Below are positions 1-5,961 of a DNA stretch of 7,006 bases, piece after piece. The position numbers were made by a program, and so were the translations under genes. How positions within the stretch are numbered: the first letter of the stretch is position 1; each line of letters starts with the position of its first letter. The notes beneath the pieces were generated by a model. It was not told the origin of the DNA. It saw nothing but the letters and a program-made list of their open reading frames with translations, and made no database searches. This stretch comes from Spirochaeta sp. (GTDB taxonomy: Bacteria > Spirochaetota > Spirochaetia > Sphaerochaetales > Sphaerochaetaceae), in assembly GCA_020054965.1 (NCBI GenBank), contig JAIMZO010000081.1:1-7006 (forward strand). Direction: 5' to 3'.

Positions 1-1
1 A

Positions 2-904
2 AAACTCCAAAATACCATCAGAACAGGGTATGGGGATGTATTGACTACCGATCTTTCCACATCCTTCAGCATTGGAAGCTTCGGCTTCTCTCTCCAAGCC
101 CAGGAACGGTTAATGAGTTTTAAGGAATCCTATGGGCTTGATACCATCAACCTCATTGCCCAGGTCACCACCGCAGCAACTGCAGGCTTCGGGTTCAGGA
201 TCCAGGCAATACCCGATGTAATGAGCATCGATCTCGGGTTTTCTGCCCAGATGGTCTACAAAGCATATCTGGAGGCGGTGAGTGCTGAAACCCTCATGGA
301 CAGTTTCGACGATCCTAGTGTACTGATGAGTGGAACCCCGCTGGTTGCAGGCTATGCAATTCCTCTCTCCTTTGGTGTAAACATGAATCTTCCTGCTGGA
401 TTGACCATTTCTGCTGCAGCTAAGAACCTAAACGGAACCTACACGATGAGCACCTACCAGTCCTTGAATGACTGGGGTCAGGAGGTTCTGGATGCTGAGT
501 TTGGGGAGGACACCAGTGATGATTCGATGTTCACCAGTGAATCAATCACGATTGAGAGTGACTGGAGACTGGATACGGGGCTTGCATGGACACCGGATAT
601 CGGCTCCTTGCTCAGACCTGTGGTTGCTGTGGATGTGGTTGATGTAATGCAGCTCTCTGGTAAGCATGGTGATGAGCTTACGAATGCGCTACTCTCCCAG
701 ACCCATTTTGGGGCCTCTGTGAGACTGCTTGGACTGCTTGATTTCCGTTATGGCTTGAATCAGGGATATCAATCAATCGGTGTTGGGTTTGACCTCTTGA
801 TCTTCCATATTGATGCAGCATATTACACACTTGAGTATGGTTCCAATATCAACGGCAAGCCGATTGATGCATTATCACTGAGATTCTCACTTTTCTCTCG
901 CTAG
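2..904 (+). CDS. Probable outer-membrane beta-barrel protein (5' partial)
   Basis: The reading frame is open from the first bases of the window to the TAG at 902-904, with no upstream stop, so the gene begins before the window; about 300 C-terminal residues are visible. A TTG at 41 could be called as a start, but there is no signal peptide after it and the residues before it already continue the same strand-like pattern, so I treat the gene as truncated by the window edge. The sequence is rich in alternating polar/hydrophobic stretches and Gly, Ser and aromatic residues, has few Lys, and ends in a strand-like segment (ALSLRFSLFSR), as expected of a transmembrane beta-barrel. The C-terminal part loosely recalls FadL-like or TraF-like barrel proteins of spirochaetes, but I do not recognise a specific family. 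It is transcribed as the last gene of its unit, since a strong terminator follows at once. Function unknown. Confidence 0.75.
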   Translation, partial: KLQNTIRTGYGDVLTTDLSTSFSIGSFGFSLQAQERLMSFKESYGLDTINLIAQVTTAATAGFGFRIQAIPDVMSIDLGFSAQMVYKAYLEAVSAETLMDSFDDPSVLMSGTPLVAGYAIPLSFGVNMNLPAGLTISAAAKNLNGTYTMSTYQSLNDWGQEVLDAEFGEDTSDDSMFTSESITIESDWRLDTGLAWTPDIGSLLRPVVAVDVVDVMQLSGKHGDELTNALLSQTHFGASVRLLGLLDFRYGLNQGYQSIGVGFDLLIFHIDAAYYTLEYGSNINGKPIDALSLRFSLFSR

Positions 905-920
905 TGTCGTGCTTCTTACT

Positions 921-971
921 CACGGAATGCCCTCCCTGGAAAGGAGGGCATTCGCGTGTCTTAGCGTTTTT
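921..971 (+). terminator. Intrinsic terminator after the barrel protein gene
   Basis: A perfect 11-bp stem, GAATGCCCTCC (925-935) with GGAGGGCATTC (943-953), closes a 7-base loop. It extends by CACG (921-924) pairing with CGTG (955-958) across a one-base bulge. A T5 run at 967-971 follows, then another T-rich stretch at 976-981. It starts 17 bases after the stop codon, where the end of a transcription unit is expected. Confidence 0.85.
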
Positions 972-985
972 ACTATTTTTTATTC

Positions 986-1001
986 TGTTATATTAATAAC
1001 A
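986..1001. promoter_or_regulatory. AT-rich inverted repeat upstream of the NhaC-family gene
   Basis: TGTTAT (986-991) and ATAACA (996-1001) form an inverted repeat with a 4-base spacer. It lies between the preceding terminator and the predicted -10 of the carrier gene, about 75 bases before the expected transcription start. The geometry of two 6-base arms with a 4-base gap resembles a dimeric repressor or activator site; the arms differ by one symmetrical base from the known Rex half-site TGTTAA. It could equally be chance in AT-rich DNA. Confidence 0.3.
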
Positions 1002-1059
1002 AACTGTAAGATAATTTACAAAAAAGCTCTTTTTAACCTTTTCTTCGTTACAAAACTCA

Positions 1060-1068
1060 TGATATAGT
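1060..1068 (+). promoter_or_regulatory. Extended -10 promoter of the NhaC-family gene
   Basis: TGATATAGT combines an extended -10 (TGN) with a 5/6 match to TATAAT at 1063-1068. The best -35 at 17 bases spacing, TTTCTT (1040-1045), is weak, which is typical of extended -10 promoters; the flanking DNA is AT-rich. Transcription would start near 1075, leaving a leader of about 40 bases, too short for a riboswitch. The same nine bases precede the cysteine desulfidase gene at 4082-4090. Confidence 0.55.
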
Positions 1069-1115
1069 CTCCATACAATCACACTTCAGGGTTTTCACCC
1101 GTATGAGAGGTCAAT

Positions 1116-2735
1116 ATGACAAGTTTTGGAATTTGGGGACTCATTCCTCCCGTTCTTACCATTATCCTTGCATTCATTACCAAGGATGTAATGGTTTCCC
1201 TGTTTCTTGGGATTTTTTCTGGTGCGTTGATCGTGGCAGGGGGGAATCCTCTGGTAGCAATCATCAATCTTACCGACATGATCGCCGGTTCCCTCAATGA
1301 TGGATGGAACATCCGTATCTTCCTTTTCTGTGCATTGCTCGGCGGATTGGTTGGTATGCTCAGCAAGACTGGTTCAGCACATGCTTTTGGCCGCTGGGCA
1401 GCAGACAAGCTTCACACCGAGAAGACCAGCCTCATGATGACTTGGTTCTGTGGTCTGTTGATCTTTATCGATGACTACTTCAACAGCCTTGCAGTTGGAA
1501 CCGTTATGCGTCCTATTACTGACAAGAACAAGGTTGCCCGCGCACAGCTTGCATACATCCTGGACTCCACAGCAGCCCCTGTGTGTATCCTTGTCCCCAT
1601 CTCAAGCTGGGTTATCACCGTTATGTCCATCGTAAAAGGATCTGAAGGATTTGAGGCTTTGGGTGTCAGTGAATTCTCTTTCTTTATCAGGTCAGTACCC
1701 TATAACCTGTATGCTCTGCTTACCATTATCATGGTAGTAGTAATCATCCTGAGCGGACGTAACTTCGGTCCCATGGCAAAAAGCATTGCCTATGCCAAGG
1801 AAACCGGTAACCTGTACAACGAGACATATGGACCAGCACCGGGTGAAATTGACATCGATGGTGATGTGAATGCAGCAAAGGCAAAGCCTCTGGACATGCT
1901 TTTCCCGATTATCGTTCTCATCGTTTCAGCGGTTATCCTGTTTCCTGTCACTACCTACCTCTCATCCATAGATGGAGAGACCATTACCAGCATCGGTGCT
2001 GCAGCAGCATCCATGTCTCTCGGTGATGCTTTCAACAATACCGATGCCTCAATGGCACTGTTCTATGCAGTAATCTTCACGTTGGTTATCACGTACATCT
2101 ATTATACTGCTCGTAAGCTCTTTACGATCAAGGGAGCAAGTGAGGCAATTACCGACGGTATCAAGAGTATGGTTCCCGCCCTTATCATCCTTACCATGGC
2201 TTGGACCATTGGTACGGTTATCAAGAGCAGTCCTGCAGATGGTGGCCTTGGGTTGGCTGCCTATCTCAGTGATGTTGTTGTTGGTGGTGGATTCCCGATT
2301 GCCTTGGTCCCTGTCATTGGCTTTGCACTTTCTGCCCTGATCTCGTTCTCAACCGGTACGAGCTGGGGAACCTTCGCCATCATGATCCCGATCGTTATGC
2401 CTATCGCTGTCGGTCTTGCCCAGGCAAAGGGCCTTGCAGACGCAGGTTTACTCAATGCAGCTATGATCAGCGTGAGTGCTGTGCTTGGTGGTTCGGTCTT
2501 TGGTGACCATGCTTCCCCGATCAGTGATACCACCATCCTGAGTTCAACCGGGGCTGGGTGTCCACACCTTGAGCACGTTGCAACCCAGATGCCCTATGCA
2601 GTTACCTCTGCAGTTTGTGCATTGGTTGGTTTTGCCGTAGGGGGAATCTTCCTGAACGTTCTGGCAGCTTGGATTGTAACCTTGGCTGTTTTTGCAGCAG
2701 CCATGGTCTTCCTTCCCAAGATTCTGAACAACTAA
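1116..2735 (+). CDS. NhaC-family Na+-coupled antiporter/transporter
   Basis: This 539-residue inner-membrane protein has about 12 hydrophobic segments and belongs to the NhaC family (Na_H_antiporter). Recognisable conserved blocks are IDDYFNS (118-124), DSTAAP (150-155), STGTSWGTF (412-420) and GDHASPISDTTILSS (463-477); the acidic residues in the first and last are typical of the cation-binding core. A hydrophilic loop at roughly 214-258 separates the two halves. The ATG is preceded by GAGAGG (1105-1110) with 5 bases spacing. Family members include Na+/H+ antiporters that export sodium, malate/lactate exchangers, and proposed amino-acid carriers (riboswitch-controlled LysW and MetT). Substrate therefore cannot be read from family membership alone. 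There is no riboswitch-sized leader here. The gene appears to be transcribed alone, ending at the hairpin 2751-2782. Family assignment is firm; substrate is open. Confidence 0.92.
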   Translation: MTSFGIWGLIPPVLTIILAFITKDVMVSLFLGIFSGALIVAGGNPLVAIINLTDMIAGSLNDGWNIRIFLFCALLGGLVGMLSKTGSAHAFGRWAADKLHTEKTSLMMTWFCGLLIFIDDYFNSLAVGTVMRPITDKNKVARAQLAYILDSTAAPVCILVPISSWVITVMSIVKGSEGFEALGVSEFSFFIRSVPYNLYALLTIIMVVVIILSGRNFGPMAKSIAYAKETGNLYNETYGPAPGEIDIDGDVNAAKAKPLDMLFPIIVLIVSAVILFPVTTYLSSIDGETITSIGAAAASMSLGDAFNNTDASMALFYAVIFTLVITYIYYTARKLFTIKGASEAITDGIKSMVPALIILTMAWTIGTVIKSSPADGGLGLAAYLSDVVVGGGFPIALVPVIGFALSALISFSTGTSWGTFAIMIPIVMPIAVGLAQAKGLADAGLLNAAMISVSAVLGGSVFGDHASPISDTTILSSTGAGCPHLEHVATQMPYAVTSAVCALVGFAVGGIFLNVLAAWIVTLAVFAAAMVFLPKILNN

Positions 2736-2750
2736 CACACGATTCTGTGC

Positions 2751-2782
2751 CAAGTACGCCCACCCTCCGGTGGGTTTACTTG
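2751..2782 (+). terminator. Probable intrinsic terminator after the NhaC-family gene
   Basis: CCCACC (2759-2764) pairs with GGTGGG (2769-2774) around a CTCC loop. The stem extends outward, with one G-T pair and one mismatch, to CAAGTA (2751-2756) with TACTTG (2777-2782), about 14 bp in all. TTTACTT (2775-2781) supplies a modest T-rich trail for the short core stem, but no long T run follows the full stem, so efficiency is uncertain. Confidence 0.55.
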
Positions 2783-2808
2783 CTCTCTGAGGGCAAGCGA
2801 ACTATACT
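2780..2808 (+). promoter_or_regulatory. Predicted promoter of manA, overlapped by an inverted repeat
   Basis: TTGCTC (2780-2785) as -35 and TATACT (2803-2808) as -10 are separated by 17 bases. Transcription would start near 2815, only about 11 bases before the ATG and next to the GGAGG at 2816-2820. An inverted repeat, CTTGC (2779-2783) with GCAAG (2793-2797), with internal pairs CTCT/AGGG, covers the -35 and much of the spacer, a position suited to a repressor operator. Confidence 0.45.
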
Positions 2809-2825
2809 TTGTCTTGGAGGCTGAT

Positions 2826-4037
2826 ATGGACATTGTACAAATAAAAGGACATATCAAGGAGTATGAGTGGGGAAACACTTCATTCATTCCTGCGCTGTTG
2901 GGTGTTCCAGAGGATGGAAAAGCCAAGGCTGAGCTTTGGTTTGGTACCCATCCCTCTGGGGATGCGATTGTCATGGAAACAAACCAGAATCTTTCCTCCT
3001 TCCTGAAAGGGGACAGTGAGCATTGGTTCGGAGAGGACCACATCGAATCCTTTGGGGATGAGCTACCACTTCTATTCAAGGTCCTGGCTATTGAGAAGCC
3101 CCTCTCCATTCAGGTCCACCCTGATAAGCTTCAGGCTAAGGCAGGGTGGGAGTGGGAAGAAATCATCCGTAAGCGACTTCCCCGGGAACTCTGGAACTAC
3201 AAAGACCCCAATCGTAAGGCGGAAGTCATCTATGCGCTTACCCCGATTACGGCAATGTGTGGATTTCGTCCCCTGGGTCAAATCACACCCGTACTGAAGC
3301 TTTTGTTACCTAAGGCATATGAGAACCATTTCTCTTATCTTGATGAATCAGGGGTTGATGATGATGAGAAGCTTGCACGGTTGTTCAAGCAACTGTATAC
3401 CATGAACAATGAGTCCTTGTCCGCCCTTATTGATGAGTACATAGCCTCATTGAAGACCCATGAAGAGCTGCCCACCAGCACTGCTGATGGACGTTTTCTT
3501 GAGAGCAAGGGGATTGTGCTTGCCAGCTATGTCTCCTATCCCCATGACCCAGGACTGTTTTGTCCTTTCTTGCTGAACGTAAGACACCTTGAAAAGGGAG
3601 AAGCTCTCTATATCTCCCCGGGCACCTTGCATGCCTATGTTATGGGTAATGGTATTGAGCTTATGAGTGCATCGGACAATGTGCTTCGTGGCGGGCTTAC
3701 CAACAAGAAGGTAGATGTCAAGGAGTTGATGAAGATCACAGAGATCAAGGGGAAAGAGGTGGAGAAGGTACAGATATTGCGTGGGACCTCAGGGCGGATG
3801 CATCTTCTCACTCCTACCGAGGAGTTCCACTTGATGGTCCTTCCCAGTGGAACCTATGAGATTACCGACCGCAGAAGTATCGAGTTACTGTTTGTTGGTG
3901 AGGGAAGTGCCCAGTTCATCTCTGAGAAGGAGAAGCGAACGTTGCAGAAAGGTAGTTGTCATATGGTTGCAGCATCACTTGACTCATATACCCTGAAAGT
4001 GGAGGGAATGCTGTTTATTGCTGATGTTCCAAGATGA
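2826..4037 (+). CDS. manA: Mannose-6-phosphate isomerase, type I (zinc-dependent)
   Basis: This 403-residue cytoplasmic enzyme interconverts mannose 6-phosphate and fructose 6-phosphate, feeding mannose into glycolysis or supplying mannose 6-phosphate for sugar nucleotides. The classic cupin-fold zinc ligands are visible: Q96 and H98 in SIQVHPDK, E133 in DPNRKAEVIYAL, and H269 in PGTLHAYVMGNGIELM. R288 in SDNVLRGGLT matches the catalytic arginine. The length is normal for the type I family, and a helical insert at roughly 155-210 is usual. I chose ATG 2826 because GGAGG (2816-2820) lies 5 bases before it; a TTG at 2814 would lie inside that ribosome-binding site and add four residues with no support. 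No sugar transporter or PTS gene is adjacent, so the sugar route served is not evident. Confidence 0.95.
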   Translation: MDIVQIKGHIKEYEWGNTSFIPALLGVPEDGKAKAELWFGTHPSGDAIVMETNQNLSSFLKGDSEHWFGEDHIESFGDELPLLFKVLAIEKPLSIQVHPDKLQAKAGWEWEEIIRKRLPRELWNYKDPNRKAEVIYALTPITAMCGFRPLGQITPVLKLLLPKAYENHFSYLDESGVDDDEKLARLFKQLYTMNNESLSALIDEYIASLKTHEELPTSTADGRFLESKGIVLASYVSYPHDPGLFCPFLLNVRHLEKGEALYISPGTLHAYVMGNGIELMSASDNVLRGGLTNKKVDVKELMKITEIKGKEVEKVQILRGTSGRMHLLTPTEEFHLMVLPSGTYEITDRRSIELLFVGEGSAQFISEKEKRTLQKGSCHMVAASLDSYTLKVEGMLFIADVPR

Positions 4038-4057
4038 CGGAATATTTCGTTTTTTTT
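4038..4057 (+). terminator. Possible weak terminator after manA
   Basis: A run of eight T (4050-4057) directly follows CGGAATATTTCG (4038-4049), which can fold only into a 4-5 bp stem with one G-T pair and a tiny loop. An alternative pairs TTCC (4027-4030) with GGAA (4039-4042). The T run is convincing but the stem is weak, so this may be only partial termination. Confidence 0.35.
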
Positions 4058-4060
4058 AGG

Positions 4061-4090
4061 TTGGAATGAGTATCTGAGCAGTGATATAGT
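4061..4090 (+). promoter_or_regulatory. Promoter of cyuA placing the transcription start at the ATG
   Basis: TTGGAA (4061-4066) is a 4/6 match to the -35. After 18 bases comes TATAGT (4085-4090), preceded by TGA to make an extended -10 (TGATATAGT from 4082). The hexamer ends 6 bases before the ATG at 4097, so the usual start about 7 bases downstream lands on or next to the A of the start codon. That predicts a leaderless mRNA. Confidence 0.55.
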
Positions 4091-4096
4091 ACATAT

Positions 4097-5371
4097 ATGG
4101 ATAAATACCTCAAAATATTGCGAAAAGAGTTGCGTCCCGCAATGGGATGTACTGAACCCGCAGCCTCAGCGTTGGCTGGTGCAAAGGCTGCGGAACTATT
4201 AGGACTGGTACCTACCTCTTTGGAGATTTGTACCAGTAGGGATATGGTCAAGAATGCAATGGGTGTCGCTATCCCAAATTGCTCCTTGAAGGGAATTCAG
4301 GCAGCAGTTGCCCTTGGAGCAAGCGGGGGAGACAGCGAGAAGGGGCTGAGCATTCTCAGTAGTCTTAGCGAAGAGCAGATAGAGAAGGCTTCAGCAATTC
4401 CAGTCTCTCTTGTTATTGAAAGTGGTGTCCCTTCCTTGTATATCAAGGTTACTGCAAAAGCGGGAGATGATCTTGCCATTGCCACCATCAGTGGGGAACA
4501 TGACCGGTTCAGTTACCTGCAGCATAATACTACCGTTTTACGTGAACTCGCAGTTGATGCCTGTGGTACAGAACTGGAAGTGGAGGATGAGCAATTCCTC
4601 GCTGCTGCGAGTCTTGCTGATCTACTCTCGTGGGTAGAGCAGGCACCCCAGGAGGCAATCGACCTGGTTCTGGATGCAAAGGAGACCAATCTCGTCATTG
4701 CACGACATGCGCTCGAGCACCCCTATGGGCTTTCTGTGGGGAGAATTGCTGCTGAGCCGATTGGGAAAGAACCAAGCAACCTAACAGAAGCCTTCAGCTT
4801 GGGTTCAGCCATGGCTGCTGCAGCCAGTGACGCAAGAATGGCGGGATGTCCGTTGCCGGTGATTATCAACAGTGGCAGTGGAAACCAGGGGATCACCTTG
4901 ACCGTTCCCATCGCGGTAGTCGCAGCATATTTGAAGAAAGATGATGAACAGCTTGGAAGGGCTTTATTGCTCAGTCAGCTGATAGGATTGGGATTGACTG
5001 CCAGGAAAGACCGGCTGAGTGCTCTCTGTGGTGCCTTCACAGCCTCCATTGGGACGGCTTGTGGGTTGGTATATCTGCTGGGAGGGAATCTGGAAGAGAT
5101 GGACCGTGCTTTCAACACCATGGTTGGAAATCTTACCGGGATCATCTGTGATGGGGCCAAGTCCACCTGTGCCCTGAAGATCTACAGTTGTGTGGAAGCA
5201 GCAAACCTTGCCTGCAAACTTGCATTCCGTGGTCTTTCCCCAGGAAATGAGAGCGGAATTGTTGGAAAGTCGAGTAGGGAGAGTATGGATTTTCTCTCCA
5301 GAATCAGTCATGAGGGGATGGAAGAAACAGATAAGACGATTCTCTCCATCATGTTGGGAAAACAATCGTGA
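4097..5371 (+). CDS. cyuA: L-cysteine desulfidase (UPF0597 / CyuA-YhaM family)
   Basis: This 424-residue cytoplasmic protein aligns end to end, from memory, with E. coli YhaM/CyuA, a serine-dehydratase-alpha-type iron-sulfur enzyme that converts L-cysteine to pyruvate, ammonia and hydrogen sulfide. Diagnostic blocks are PAMGCTEPAA (14-23), SDARMAGCPLP (244-254), NSGSGNQGI (258-266), RLSALCGA (306-313) and ICDGAKSTCALK (350-361). C18, C311, C351 and C358 are the conserved cysteines; the last three probably bind the [4Fe-4S] cluster. An in-frame TGA at 4082-4084 makes ATG 4097 the first possible start. There is no purine-rich ribosome-binding site, and the predicted transcription start coincides with the ATG. 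The next internal start would remove part of the N-terminus before the CTEP motif. The stop overlaps the exonuclease start by 4 bases. Serine dehydratase activity is a less likely alternative. Confidence 0.9.
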   Translation: MDKYLKILRKELRPAMGCTEPAASALAGAKAAELLGLVPTSLEICTSRDMVKNAMGVAIPNCSLKGIQAAVALGASGGDSEKGLSILSSLSEEQIEKASAIPVSLVIESGVPSLYIKVTAKAGDDLAIATISGEHDRFSYLQHNTTVLRELAVDACGTELEVEDEQFLAAASLADLLSWVEQAPQEAIDLVLDAKETNLVIARHALEHPYGLSVGRIAAEPIGKEPSNLTEAFSLGSAMAAAASDARMAGCPLPVIINSGSGNQGITLTVPIAVVAAYLKKDDEQLGRALLLSQLIGLGLTARKDRLSALCGAFTASIGTACGLVYLLGGNLEEMDRAFNTMVGNLTGIICDGAKSTCALKIYSCVEAANLACKLAFRGLSPGNESGIVGKSSRESMDFLSRISHEGMEETDKTILSIMLGKQS

Positions 5372-5961
5372 ACTATGTAGCATTGGATTTCGAGACGGCA
5401 AACAGCTACCCCGGTGGTGCTTGTTCAGTAGCACTTGCACGGTTCGATGAAGAAGGTACCTTGCTTGAGACGTATTATTCATTGATCCGTCCCAAGCATC
5501 CGTATTTTGATCCAGGGATGACCGCAGTGCATAAACTCTCCAGTGATGAGTGTCTTGCTGCCCCTGAGTTTGATAAGATCTGGGAGCATATGCGTTCATT
5601 CATCGGTCGCGACATCCTTGTTGCCCATAATGCAGTCTTTGACATGGGAGTGATGAATGCTGCATTTGAAGCATATGACCTGGAAGCGCGGGAGATGAGT
5701 TACCTATGCACCCTGACCATCGCTCGAAAGCTCTGGCCCAAAATGCACAGCTATAAACTCTCCTATCTGGTTGATTACTTCGATATGGAGTATCAGGCTC
5801 ACTATGCCCTTGATGATGCAATCATGTGTGGAAAGATCATGTACCGGCTCTGCAAGGGGCACCTGAATGAGCTGCTCGATCTTCGCCGGTTCCTGATCAC
5901 CAAGGGTATTGAGCCGAAGGTTATCGAGCACCAGAGAAAAGATGCAGATTTTTTCCTATAA
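5368..5961 (+). CDS. DEDDh-type 3'-5' exonuclease (DnaQ-like)
   Basis: This 197-residue protein is one RNase T/DnaQ exonuclease domain. All catalytic residues are present: D7 and E9 in ALDFETAN (Exo I), D92 in VAHNAVFD (Exo II), and H145 with D150 in HYALDDA (Exo III, the DEDDh form). Such enzymes use two metal ions to remove nucleotides from DNA or RNA 3' ends. No polymerase, UvrC or BRCT domain is attached, so it is a stand-alone exonuclease; proofreading subunit, DNA repair or RNA trimming are all possible. The GTG start overlaps the cyuA stop as GTGA, with GGGA (5356-5359) 8 bases upstream, indicating translational coupling. It starts directly at the first beta-strand, so nothing seems missing. 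The last 13 residues are encoded in the overlap with the convergent PAP2 gene. Family is certain, cellular role is not. Confidence 0.88.
   Translation: MNYVALDFETANSYPGGACSVALARFDEEGTLLETYYSLIRPKHPYFDPGMTAVHKLSSDECLAAPEFDKIWEHMRSFIGRDILVAHNAVFDMGVMNAAFEAYDLEAREMSYLCTLTIARKLWPKMHSYKLSYLVDYFDMEYQAHYALDDAIMCGKIMYRLCKGHLNELLDLRRFLITKGIEPKVIEHQRKDADFFL

Noticed and set aside
41..904. TTG at 41 as the real start of the first gene
   Set aside because: The frame is open to the window edge, there is no signal peptide after the TTG, and a surface barrel protein needs one; the true start is most likely outside the window.
905..1115. Riboswitch (lysine or SAM type) upstream of the NhaC-family gene, as known for LysW and MetT relatives
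   Set aside because: After the upstream terminator only about 140 bases remain, the predicted leader is about 40 bases, and I see no set of paired stems with a second terminator before the start codon.
2814..2825. Earlier TTG start for manA
   Set aside because: The TTG is part of the TTGGAGG ribosome-binding site of the ATG at 2826, and the added residues are not typical of the family.
4964..5599. 211-codon minus-strand frame across cyuA and the exonuclease gene
   Set aside because: It lies antisense to two genes with clear conserved motifs, has no recognisable domain and no ribosome-binding site that I can see; it is a shadow of the coding strand.
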